DNA of 9,613 nucleotides from an uncultured Dorea sp. (GTDB taxonomy: Bacteria; Bacillota_A; Clostridia; Lachnospirales; Lachnospiraceae), in assembly GCA_948468495.1 (NCBI GenBank), contig CAOKJI010000039.1:1-9613 (forward strand), given 5' to 3'. Below the pieces are notes generated by a model. The model was not told where the DNA came from. It did not search any database and worked only from the letters and a program-made list of their open reading frames with translations. The position numbers were made by a program, and so were the translations under genes. Below, in pieces: positions 1 through 6,648 of the stretch (position 1 is the stretch's first letter; each line of letters opens with the position of its first letter).

Positions 1-142
1 GTGAAATTGCTGCTTACGTAGTCTTAGGAACGAAGGCATTCCTGAGTTTCTTAGATTACGTTAGCAGGGAGTTCACTGGAATGTTGTCTCGCCCTGCACC
101 CTGTACTAAGGTTTTACGGGCAAGTCATATCCCCGCCTCCTG
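1..142 (+). ncRNA. Truncated second copy of a candidate structured RNA
   Basis: This region contains no protein gene, and its 5' part lies beyond the window edge. Positions 59-97 match 7125-7163 at 36 of 39 bases, including the block AGTTCACTGGAATGTTGTCT. Upstream of that block, positions 17-23 (CGTAGTC) can pair with 54-60 (GATTACG). The equivalent helix in the other copy is GGAGAC with GTCTCC, so the sequence differs while pairing is kept. An inner helix, 28-32 GGAAC with 47-51-region GTTTC, is also conserved, around the loop motif AAGGCAT. After base 97 the two copies diverge, as expected if the 3' arm belongs to a long stem with copy-specific sequence. Its partner arm would lie left of base 1. 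Plus-strand orientation is inferred from the other copy and from one G-U pair in the outer helix. I do not recognise the RNA family, and I see no clear terminator at this copy. Confidence 0.55.
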
Positions 143-163
143 TGAAGCGTAACAATTTTCCAA

Positions 164-457
164 CTATTTCTTGCCTGCTGCCTTTGGCTGCGGTAAAATT
201 CCTTCTACATCATCATGCGGACTTGCGATTACGTGTGAAGAAACCAGCTCGCCCACGCGCTTTGCAGCGGAAGCTCCTGCTTCTACGGATGCCTTCACTG
301 CTCCAACGTCTCCGCGCACCATTACCGTTACCAGTCCGGAACCAATCTGCTCCTTGCCTGCCAGACGTACATTCGCTGCCTTTACCATTGCATCTGCCGC
401 TTCAATTGCTCCTACCAAACCTTTTGTCTCAATCATTCCCAATGCTTCTTTTGCCAT
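164..457 (-). CDS. pduA: BMC-H shell protein, PduA-like hexamer subunit
   Basis: This is a 97-residue single-domain bacterial microcompartment shell protein. Six copies form a flat hexameric tile, and many tiles make the facets of the protein shell. The N-terminus [20 protein letters not shown] and the pore loop KEQIGSG (residues 35-41) match PduA/EutM-type proteins almost word for word, and the length is typical. The Gly-Ser-Gly at 39-41 lines the central pore, which in PduA passes small polar metabolites. I chose the ATG at 457 rather than a GTG nine bases upstream (466). That GTG lies within the Shine-Dalgarno stretch AGAGGTG, which sits six bases before the ATG. The C-terminal tail is short and lysine/alanine rich. 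The gene is the last visible member of the block, 59 bases downstream of the tandem-domain shell gene. The family call is very secure. The pore substrate is unknown. Confidence 0.97.
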   Translation of the reverse strand: MAKEALGMIETKGLVGAIEAADAMVKAANVRLAGKEQIGSGLVTVMVRGDVGAVKASVEAGASAAKRVGELVSSHVIASPHDDVEGILPQPKAAGKK

Positions 458-463
458 TTCATT

Positions 464-470
464 CACCTCT
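464..470 (-). promoter_or_regulatory. Ribosome binding site that decides the BMC-H start
   Basis: The minus strand reads AGAGGTG here, six bases before the ATG at 457-455. The GTG inside this motif is in frame and would add three residues, but it is better read as part of the Shine-Dalgarno sequence. The ATG start also gives the usual PduA-type N-terminus. Confidence 0.75.
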
Positions 471-516
471 TAATATTGTTATCTTTTTTCAGTTCTCATT
501 TATCAATACTTTATCC

Positions 517-1065
517 TTACAATAAAGCCTGATACAAATCCGGATGCAGGGACGGAACTACCGTAATATTCAGAATCATTCCATCCTTTGCAAGCTGCGC
601 TCTGGCATACTCCGTAGCTGTGGTTACGTCGCTGACTTTACCTGTTACAACTACAAATGCCTTACCGCCTAAGCCTCTTCCAAGCCGTACCTCAATCAAA
701 TCAATTGCCGCGCTCTTTACCGCATAATCCGCCGCGAGCACTGCGCTGGCCAGGGAAAAGGTCTCTATCACTCCCACAGATTCTCTCTGCTCTGGAGCGG
801 AAGTTCTCATAATTGCAGGTATTACCTCTTTGTCAACGCTTGGAATCATCAGCGTGTCAACCACTTTGTCTCTGCCTTCTGACTGTCCTGCCGCTACGGC
901 GGTTTCTACACTGGAGGTATCTCCTGCCACAATTACGATAAATTTACCCGGGCATGTTGGCTGGGCCACAACCAAATCTACATTGGCCGCCTTAAGCATC
1001 ACATCCCCAGCAACTACTCCGGCTGCTACACTATTTAACTCTACAGCACCTATTGATACTCCCAT
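517..1065 (-). CDS. pduT: BMC-T tandem-domain shell protein, PduT-like, lacking the Fe-S cysteine
   Basis: This 182-residue protein has two consecutive BMC folds (roughly residues 1-90 and 95-182), so it should form pseudohexameric trimers in the shell. Its order, length and motifs (TCPGKF at 37-42, VGVIETFS at 97-104, GLGGKAF at 131-137) resemble PduT. PduT carries a [4Fe-4S] cluster at the trimer axis through a cysteine at about residue 108. Here the aligned residue is alanine, in LASAVLAAD, so the protein probably lacks that cluster. Cys38 is the only cysteine and lies in the first domain. The gene follows the PduS-like gene by ten bases, and its ribosome binding site (AAGGAG) overlaps that gene's stop codon, indicating translational coupling. 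In Pdu systems PduT and PduS interact, so the pair probably forms an electron or metabolite gate here too, without a shell-borne cluster. The loss of the cysteine is from an alignment made by eye. Confidence 0.93.
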   Translation of the reverse strand: MGVSIGAVELNSVAAGVVAGDVMLKAANVDLVVAQPTCPGKFIVIVAGDTSSVETAVAAGQSEGRDKVVDTLMIPSVDKEVIPAIMRTSAPEQRESVGVIETFSLASAVLAADYAVKSAAIDLIEVRLGRGLGGKAFVVVTGKVSDVTTATEYARAQLAKDGMILNITVVPSLHPDLYQALL

Positions 1066-1075
1066 GATTCACTCC

Positions 1076-2401
1076 TTACGCTTCCATAATATCGATATAG
1101 TCCTTACTTACTGTTACAACGCGGCCGCTTATGGAGGCATGAACGTTCGCCCCAAGAGCGCCTTCTGGAATCTGCCCGATGCACTGTCCTTCTCTCACCA
1201 TATCGCCCTCGGAGACATTCGCCTCGCAGGGGGCCCCAATATGCTGTTTCAGCATAATTCTTACAGCTCTCGGCGCATCATAGGAATCCACATAGGGAAC
1301 TTCCCTGTCGTAATCGGCCAGTCCCGTTCTCTGAATGACTCTCTTAGACGGAACTTTTGTATCTTCCCGGAACAGATTCACAGGTCCGGGTTCCCGACTT
1401 GCCTTTATCTTCTTCGCCAGCAGCTCCGTACGCATTCTGGAAATAAATCTGCTGGGACTTAAGCCCATATTACAGCCTACATAAGTGCAGAGCCCACAGT
1501 TACAGCATCCAAGCGCCGCGTTTCCGTCTACCAGCACTCCCGCATTGCTAAATGTCAGCGCCTGCATCACCTTATGCGGCTGAACTCCAAGACCAAGGCT
1601 GCTTCTGGGGCACACCAGCGTACAGTAATTACACTGACAGCATGCCGCCTTCGCCACTTTCAGTTCCTGCTCCAGACTGGACGTCTTTTTCCGAACCAGC
1701 TCATGATTCGCGGGAAGTACAATCACTCCATTCGTCGTCTTCGTCACAAATTCAGCCTTGACGTCCGCTGCCGCCCGTCCCATCAAAGGACCTCCGATAA
1801 TCACTGTGTAATCCCCGCAGGTAACTCCGCCCGCCAAATCCAACAGATAGGCGATGGATGTTCCGATAGGGACCGTAACCGTAAGCGGCGAGTGCACTTC
1901 TCCGGTTATCGTAACATTTCGCCGGGTTACCGGAATGCTCTCCATAGCCTCAGCCACATGGTATGCAGTCTGTGCGTTGACCACCACGCATCCGGCCTCA
2001 ATCGGAAGCTTGCCCACCGGAATCACACGCCCGGTCACCTCGTAGATAATCTGCTGCTCGTCGCCTGCCGGATAATAGTTCTCCAGCAGATGAACGGACA
2101 GTCCTTCTTTGCCGGATACTGCGCTTTCCAGGGCTTTTACCGCCGCCTTATTTTTGTATTTCACCGCAAGAACCCCGTATTTTGCCCCGGTACAGTCCTT
2201 CACAGCCTGCAGGCCCTCCACAATCTTTGCCCCATGCCGCTCCATCAGGTATTTGTCCGATTTAATCAGCGGCTCGCACTCCGCGCAGTTTACAATCACA
2301 TATTCTGCTTCACAGGCAATTTTTACATGGGTAGGAAACCCCGCGCCGCCGGCGCCTGCTACGCCGGCCTGTTTTATTTTTTCTAAAATCAGTTCGTTCA
2401 T
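1076..2401 (-). CDS. pduS: PduS/RnfC-like NADH-oxidising iron-sulfur flavoprotein
   Basis: This 441-residue protein belongs to the RnfC/PduS family, which oxidises NADH through bound flavin and passes electrons to Fe-S clusters. In Pdu compartments PduS reduces cobalamin. In other compartments it may simply regenerate NAD+. The glycine-rich GAGGAGFPTH (residues 17-25 region) is the conserved nucleotide/flavin-binding start, followed by NCAECEP at about 38-44. A soluble-ligand-binding (SLBB) region spans roughly 160-210. Two cluster-binding motifs are visible: CQCNYCTLVCP (254-265) and CNCGLCTYVGC (299-310). The C-terminus (about 385-430) looks like a barrel-sandwich domain. The ATG at 2401 is preferred over the in-frame TTG at 2407 because AAGAGG lies six bases before it. 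The gene starts ten bases after the aldehyde dehydrogenase. No cobalamin-dependent enzyme is visible nearby, so NAD+ recycling is the more likely role, by inference. Confidence 0.94.
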   Translation of the reverse strand: MNELILEKIKQAGVAGAGGAGFPTHVKIACEAEYVIVNCAECEPLIKSDKYLMERHGAKIVEGLQAVKDCTGAKYGVLAVKYKNKAAVKALESAVSGKEGLSVHLLENYYPAGDEQQIIYEVTGRVIPVGKLPIEAGCVVVNAQTAYHVAEAMESIPVTRRNVTITGEVHSPLTVTVPIGTSIAYLLDLAGGVTCGDYTVIIGGPLMGRAAADVKAEFVTKTTNGVIVLPANHELVRKKTSSLEQELKVAKAACCQCNYCTLVCPRSSLGLGVQPHKVMQALTFSNAGVLVDGNAALGCCNCGLCTYVGCNMGLSPSRFISRMRTELLAKKIKASREPGPVNLFREDTKVPSKRVIQRTGLADYDREVPYVDSYDAPRAVRIMLKQHIGAPCEANVSEGDMVREGQCIGQIPEGALGANVHASISGRVVTVSKDYIDIMEA

Positions 2402-2407
2402 AACCAA

Positions 2408-2413
2408 CCTCTT
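2408..2413 (-). promoter_or_regulatory. Ribosome binding site that decides the PduS-like start
   Basis: AAGAGG on the minus strand overlaps the TAA stop of the aldehyde dehydrogenase and lies six bases before ATG 2401-2399. The alternative TTG at 2407 directly abuts it, which is too close for initiation. Confidence 0.7.
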
Positions 2414-3845
2414 AAACGATTCTGAATGAGCCGGAAAGGGTGCATCTGCGTGATCTTGTAAAATTCTTTGCCGATGTCAGGCCCTCTCCCGTCGGCGTTG
2501 CAATGGAAAGCGTGGTATATCCTTCGCCGTCGATTGCAAGTCCCGCATAGGACGGCGCATTCTTTACAAAAATGGTGGTATCAATAGCCCGACCCATTTT
2601 TGTCAGGTTATCCACATTCTTGGAATGCATCATAGCCGTATGATGGCATCCGTTTTCCGCAACTACAGCCTTTTCAATTGCTTCATCCACTGTCGCTACT
2701 CTGGTTACCGGCACAACCGGCATCAGCATTTCCGTCATCACCAGCGGGTGTTCAAAAGGAACGTCGCAGATGACTACCTTCGCGTCTCCGCCTCCGTAAA
2801 TACCGGATTCTTTTAAAATATAGGAAGCATTCCGGCCTACGAAATTCTTATTTGGAGCCCATTTGCCGTCTTTGGTCTTCACCATAACGGTAGCGCAGAC
2901 CTTTTCAATCTCAACGCCGTTCAAAAGATACGCGCCGTTCTTTACCATTTCACGAATCAATTCATCCGCCACAGAATTTTCAACAATAATTTCTTTTTCT
3001 GCAATGCATAAGATGCAGTTCTCGTAACTTGCGCCTTTGACAATATCCGCCGCCGCTTTCGGAATATCCGCGGTTGCGTCTACCACCACCGGCGGATTCC
3101 CCGGACCCGCTGCGATACATCTCTTGCCGGTCTTCATGGCGACTCTGACTACGCCCTCTCCTCCGGTTACCGTCAGAAGACGAATCCGGGGATGATTCAT
3201 AATCACCGCGCTGGTATCCATCGTCGGCTCTTTCGGCGCGCACAACAGATTTGCCGGGCCGCCTGCCGCTATGATTGCCTGATTCATAAACTGGATGGTC
3301 TTACTGGACGCTCTTTTTGCTCCCGGATGGGGGTTAAATACCACCGCATTCCCCGCCGCTATCATTCCGATACCATTATTGATAACCGTAGCGGTGGGAT
3401 TGGTGGAAGGAGTAATTGCTCCGATTACACCGAAAGGCGCCATCTCGGTAAGCATTAAACCGTCGTCCCCTGTCTTGGCAATCGTAGTAAGATCCTCCGT
3501 ACCCGGAGTCTTATTGGCTGCAAGCAGGTTTTTCACAATCTTATCTTCCACATGCCCGTATCCCGTCTCCTCATGGGCAAGCTTTGCCAGCTCTTCTGCG
3601 TGGTCTCTTGCCGCCTGCCGCATGGCGGAGATAAATTTTTCTCTGTCGGCAAGGCTGAAATTCACCAGTTTCTTCTGTGCCGCAAGCGCCGCCTCAATGG
3701 CTGCCTCAGCCGTATCAAACAGCCCGAAGTCCCCTTCCGGCGCGCCTGCATATACGGAAACTTCCGCTCTGCCTGTCATTCCTCGTCCCAGCTCGCTCTG
3801 TACTTCATTGATATACCGCGAGATATCTGAACTGGAAATCCCCAT
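2412..3845 (-). CDS. pduP: CoA-acylating aldehyde dehydrogenase, PduP/EutE family, with N-terminal targeting helix
   Basis: This 477-residue enzyme converts an aldehyde, CoA and NAD+ to acyl-CoA and NADH; it is the signature core enzyme of metabolosomes. Family motifs are clear: APFGVIGAITPSTNP (136-150), NPHPGAKRAS (171-180), VTGGEGVV (226-233) and AAGPGNPPVVVD (245-256). The catalytic cysteine is Cys280 in NCILCIAEKE, and the C-terminus ends RRCTLSGSFRIV, as is typical. Residues 5-19 (SSDISRYINEVQSEL) form a short amphipathic helix followed by a Gly-rich linker, resembling the encapsulation peptide of PduP and EutE. GGAGGGA precedes the ATG by five bases. The gene opens after a 180-base gap from the upstream gene, the largest break within this block. 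The symbol marks the family only. The substrate may be acetaldehyde, propionaldehyde or lactaldehyde. Confidence 0.95.
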   Translation of the reverse strand: MGISSSDISRYINEVQSELGRGMTGRAEVSVYAGAPEGDFGLFDTAEAAIEAALAAQKKLVNFSLADREKFISAMRQAARDHAEELAKLAHEETGYGHVEDKIVKNLLAANKTPGTEDLTTIAKTGDDGLMLTEMAPFGVIGAITPSTNPTATVINNGIGMIAAGNAVVFNPHPGAKRASSKTIQFMNQAIIAAGGPANLLCAPKEPTMDTSAVIMNHPRIRLLTVTGGEGVVRVAMKTGKRCIAAGPGNPPVVVDATADIPKAAADIVKGASYENCILCIAEKEIIVENSVADELIREMVKNGAYLLNGVEIEKVCATVMVKTKDGKWAPNKNFVGRNASYILKESGIYGGGDAKVVICDVPFEHPLVMTEMLMPVVPVTRVATVDEAIEKAVVAENGCHHTAMMHSKNVDNLTKMGRAIDTTIFVKNAPSYAGLAIDGEGYTTLSIATPTGEGLTSAKNFTRSRRCTLSGSFRIV

Positions 3846-4025
3846 AACTATCCCTCCAATCTTACGAACTTTGCACTCCCAAATTCATTCCCATCCTCTG
3901 CGTCAAGCGCGGAAGACTGGCTGAATGATTACGCTGGAAATACAAAATCCTGATATAAATACTAATTTTCACTTACAATCCGCTGTTTCTACCGGCTGCG
4001 GCCCCTGTTGCGGACCCACAGGCAT
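3846..4025. other. 180-base intergenic gap within the BMC gene block
   Basis: This is the longest gap in an otherwise tightly packed block. On the minus strand it first carries a GC-rich stretch with the imperfect hairpin CCTGT/ACAGG (4004-4022 region), then an AT-rich stretch around 3945-3980 (TTGTAA, then TATATC 15 bases later), and finally the strong ribosome binding site of the aldehyde dehydrogenase. The AT-rich part could hold a weak internal promoter, but neither box is close to consensus. I see no terminator with a T-run. Confidence 0.3.
3969..4025 (-). CDS. Possible 18-codon micro-ORF directly after the upstream stop
   Basis: An ATG immediately follows the TGA of the upstream gene (TGAATG). 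It opens an 18-residue reading frame rich in Pro and Gln (MPVGPQQGPQPVETADCK) that ends in TGA. A GGGAG lies only three bases before the ATG, so initiation would depend on re-initiation after the upstream stop. It may be a leader peptide or simply chance. No family is recognised. Confidence 0.15.
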   Translation of the reverse strand: MPVGPQQGPQPVETADCK

Positions 4026-4736
4026 TCACTCCCGGATAATAGTGACGCCCCGCTCTCTGGCTTTGTCGGCGGCAAGAGGCGTGATTACAGCCGCCTTCGC
4101 GGCCCGTATCAAACGTTCTCCTCTCTGGTAAGCCCGCTCCACCTCTTCTTCCGTCACGAGGGTAAGGGTTCCTCCTTCTCCTGCCGGAAGAAATTCGCCA
4201 AAACCTGGCAGGAGCCCTGGAAACGAAATTCCCATATCCTGCAAATCTTCCTTCAGCTCTCTGGTTATCCTGCCAAACGCACCCTGCCGGGCCGAATGGA
4301 TATCATAAGGGAGTCTTACGATTACCGGCTTTTCCGACAGCAGGAAATATATGGAAATTTTGGAAAATAAGTCCGTTTCTCTTCCTTCCTTCAGCGCTCT
4401 CAGCATATCCAGAGAAGGGTCGTAAATCTCCACTTTCTCATATGCCGTAAGCCCGTTCAGAATATAACTGACGTCTCTCTTATCATAGATGTAAAATAAT
4501 CTGCATCCGGTAATATTCAGGGCTTCCAGCCCTTCCTCCGCCAGAAGGAAATCCACAGATTCCAGTTCTCCATACAACTCAAATTCCGCAAGCAGCTCCT
4601 GGAAACCTACCGGAAACCTGGGAACAAGAAACAGCTCTTTTCTTCTTTCCAGTCCAAGCTCTCTCTTGCGCAGATAGTAAGTAATTACTCGTCGGACTGC
4701 CTCTCTGATTTCACTCTTGCTGAATTTTGCTCCCAT
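4026..4736 (-). CDS. Unrecognised BMC-associated protein with EutQ-like C-terminal motif
   Basis: I do not recognise this 236-residue protein as a whole. Residues 5-24 (from FSKSEIREAVRRVITYYL) look like an amphipathic helix and could be a targeting or shell-contact segment. The middle (about 35-180) has alternating strands and helices, with conserved-looking stretches FLVPRFPVGFQELL (36-49), CRLFYIYDKRDVS (78-90) and RLPYDIH (141-147). This is suggestive of a Rossmann-like or flavoprotein-type fold but not diagnostic. Residues 194-235 (VTEEEVERAYQRGERLI, then AAVITPLAADKARERGVTI) resemble a segment seen at the N-terminus of EutQ and in some other BMC-associated proteins. There is no signal peptide or membrane segment. 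The ATG overlaps the TGA of the triosephosphate isomerase gene (ATGA), so translation is probably coupled. Context says it is a component of the same compartment. Function is unknown. Confidence 0.85.
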   Translation of the reverse strand: MGAKFSKSEIREAVRRVITYYLRKRELGLERRKELFLVPRFPVGFQELLAEFELYGELESVDFLLAEEGLEALNITGCRLFYIYDKRDVSYILNGLTAYEKVEIYDPSLDMLRALKEGRETDLFSKISIYFLLSEKPVIVRLPYDIHSARQGAFGRITRELKEDLQDMGISFPGLLPGFGEFLPAGEGGTLTLVTEEEVERAYQRGERLIRAAKAAVITPLAADKARERGVTIIRE

Positions 4737-5572
4737 CAAACCTCACTCGCCAATCTGATAATCTCCTTGAAGCTGTCTGCTCTAAGGCTCGCCCCGCCAA
4801 TCAGGAACCCGTTCACATATTCTACGGAAGCAATATCCCTTACATTCCCGGCATTGACGCTTCCGCCGTACAGGATGCGGATCTTTTCTTCCGGAACGCC
4901 GTAACCTGCAAGAAGCTGATGGATGTATGCATGGGTCCCGGCAATCTCCTTCAGCGTAGGAATCACGCCTGTGCCGATGGCCCATACCGGTTCATAGGCA
5001 ATCAGGCAGTCCTTCATTCGTTCCTTTAGTTCCGCGTAAACCGCGTCAAGCTGGTCTCTTAGAACCTGCTCATACCGACGGCTTTTGCGTTCTTCCAGAG
5101 TTTCGCCGATACAAATCATCGGCGTAATCTGGTGTTCCAATGCTGCTTTCGCCTTCTTCGCAACTATTTCCGAAGTATCGCCGTAATAACTTCTCCTCTC
5201 GGAATGTCCCGCCAGCGTCAGGGGACAGCCCATATCGCCAAGCATCCCGGCGCTGACCTCTCCCGTATAGGCTCCCTTTTCTTCCTTCGCCACATCCTGC
5301 GCGCCATAGGCGATTCTGTCGTAGCGAAGCATATCCCTGAACAGATATAAATACGGATACGGCGGAAAAATCATTACCCGGATATGCTCCGCTATATCGG
5401 CGCCCTTCATCTCTTCAAGAAATTTTCTCGTCTCTTTGTCGGTCATATTCATCTTCCAGTTAGCCGCTACAATATACTCTTTCTTTCGAGCCGCTCCTGT
5501 ATCCATTCCCAAATCCTGAAGATGACGTCTCACCAACAGCTCAATATCATTTCTGTCTATCACTTTACTCAT
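4736..5572 (-). CDS. tpiA: Triosephosphate isomerase with N-terminal BMC targeting extension
   Basis: This 278-residue enzyme interconverts glyceraldehyde 3-phosphate and dihydroxyacetone phosphate. All catalytic features are present: ANWKMN with Asn38 and Lys40, AGHSERR with His123, AYEPVWAIGTG with Glu194 and the flexible loop, and the phosphate-binding LYGGSVN (234-240) and IGGASL (258-263). The usual length is about 250 residues. Here the TIM barrel starts only at about residue 32. The extra N-terminus contains a predicted amphipathic helix, NDIELLVRRHLQDLG (8-22), followed by a short linker. That arrangement is typical of encapsulation peptides on microcompartment cargo. The start overlaps the dehydrogenase stop (ATGA), and the stop overlaps the next gene, so this is a tightly coupled operon member. 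Encapsulation is inferred, but the catalytic call is very secure. It is probably not the cell's housekeeping isomerase. Confidence 0.95.
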   Translation of the reverse strand: MSKVIDRNDIELLVRRHLQDLGMDTGAARKKEYIVAANWKMNMTDKETRKFLEEMKGADIAEHIRVMIFPPYPYLYLFRDMLRYDRIAYGAQDVAKEEKGAYTGEVSAGMLGDMGCPLTLAGHSERRSYYGDTSEIVAKKAKAALEHQITPMICIGETLEERKSRRYEQVLRDQLDAVYAELKERMKDCLIAYEPVWAIGTGVIPTLKEIAGTHAYIHQLLAGYGVPEEKIRILYGGSVNAGNVRDIASVEYVNGFLIGGASLRADSFKEIIRLASEV

Positions 5573-6630
5573 TTTCGCTCATCCATTCCGTTGGGATAGA
5601 ACATAATCTTGTTGTAAACCAGTTTCCTCTCGTCAATCTGTTTGAAAATTCCCGGAAGCTCGGACAGCTCTAACCGGTGGGAAATCAGCAGATCCGGATT
5701 GAAGCCCTTCTCATTCATCAGCTTCGCAGCTTCCGTCCACTCGAATCCCGGATATGGATTCGAGAACGAATTCCAGCTTCCAATAACGCTAATCTGGAAT
5801 CTCTGAATCTGGTCCACCGCCTTTTCCGAAAGCTCCAGCGGCTTATGAGAAATTCCAAGATATACGACTCTTCCCATCTTACCTGTTCCAAGAATTGCCT
5901 GATGCTGACAAATCGGCGCTCCGGACATTTCCAGTGAAAGGGTAACGCCTTTGCCGTCTGTATATTCCTTAATCTTATCCACCGGATTTTCCTTCATGGA
6001 ATTAATCGTCAGTGTAGCGCCACACTTCGCCGCATCCTCTAATTTTCCGTCATCTATATCAACTGCTACGATTTTTTCGCATCCCAGATATTTTGCATAC
6101 TGAATTGCGAAAAGTCCGATTGCTCCAAGACCATATACCGCAACCGTATCTTTTCCATTTCCTTCTGCGCGGAGATAAGCATGAATCGCATTAGCAGCCG
6201 GGTCGATGGTTGCGCCCCAGTCATACGGCGTATCCTCATCCAGACGAAGCAGACACTCTTCCTTTACTGCAAGATACTGTGCATATGCGCCGTCATTGCG
6301 GGAACCATAGTATTTGTAATCCTCGCAGAGAGAATAGATTCCTTTCTTACACCACTCACATTCGTTGCAGGGAAGCAGCGGCGCCGCGCTTGCCTTATCT
6401 CCCACTTTCCAGTCCTTTACGTCTTTCCCAACTTCTACGATACGTCCGGCGAACTCGTGTCCGGGAATAATCGGAAGCGTATGCGGTCCTGATACAAGGA
6501 TTCTTGGAATATCCGAACCACAAACTCCAACCGCCATAATCTGAAGTAATACTTCATCATCCTTCGGCGTTGGTTTCTCTACATCCACATAATGCAACTC
6601 TTTGATTGCTGTCATCTGTACGGCTTTCAT
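5569..6630 (-). CDS. Zinc- and NAD-dependent sugar/polyol (phosphate) dehydrogenase, GatD-like
   Basis: This is a 353-residue medium-chain dehydrogenase/reductase. Catalytic zinc ligands are Cys37 (GVCGSD) and His58-Glu59 (PGHEFAG), with an Asp at 143 (DPAANAIHA) where many relatives have Glu. The structural zinc site is Cys88, Cys91, Cys94 and Cys102. The Rossmann motif GLGAIG spans 167-172, and Asp191 at the end of the second strand (VAVDID) predicts NAD(H) rather than NADP(H). The N-terminal region CGSDIPRI and GPHTLPIIPGHEF resembles galactitol-1-phosphate 5-dehydrogenase. Sorbitol, threonine or other polyol dehydrogenases remain possible, so no symbol is given. AAAGG lies about ten bases before the ATG. 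The gene starts 18 bases after the HPr-like gene and overlaps the isomerase gene by four bases. There is no obvious targeting peptide, so it may act in the cytosol or be carried in by partners. Confidence 0.92.
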   Translation of the reverse strand: MKAVQMTAIKELHYVDVEKPTPKDDEVLLQIMAVGVCGSDIPRILVSGPHTLPIIPGHEFAGRIVEVGKDVKDWKVGDKASAAPLLPCNECEWCKKGIYSLCEDYKYYGSRNDGAYAQYLAVKEECLLRLDEDTPYDWGATIDPAANAIHAYLRAEGNGKDTVAVYGLGAIGLFAIQYAKYLGCEKIVAVDIDDGKLEDAAKCGATLTINSMKENPVDKIKEYTDGKGVTLSLEMSGAPICQHQAILGTGKMGRVVYLGISHKPLELSEKAVDQIQRFQISVIGSWNSFSNPYPGFEWTEAAKLMNEKGFNPDLLISHRLELSELPGIFKQIDERKLVYNKIMFYPNGMDERK

Positions 6631-6648
6631 ACTTAATCTACCTTTCTA

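Noticed and set aside
830..1462. Plus-strand frame across the BMC-T/PduS boundary
   Set aside because: It is antisense to two real genes and changes composition at their boundary, with no domain seen.
1574..2386. Long plus-strand frame opposite the PduS-like gene
   Set aside because: It is the antisense shadow of a confidently identified gene, with Arg/His/Cys-rich low-quality protein and no family motif.
3925..4131. Plus-strand frame containing CGPCCGPTG
   Set aside because: The Cys/Gly-rich stretch comes from a GC-rich hairpin region, and the rest is antisense to the unknown BMC protein. No ribosome binding site is seen.
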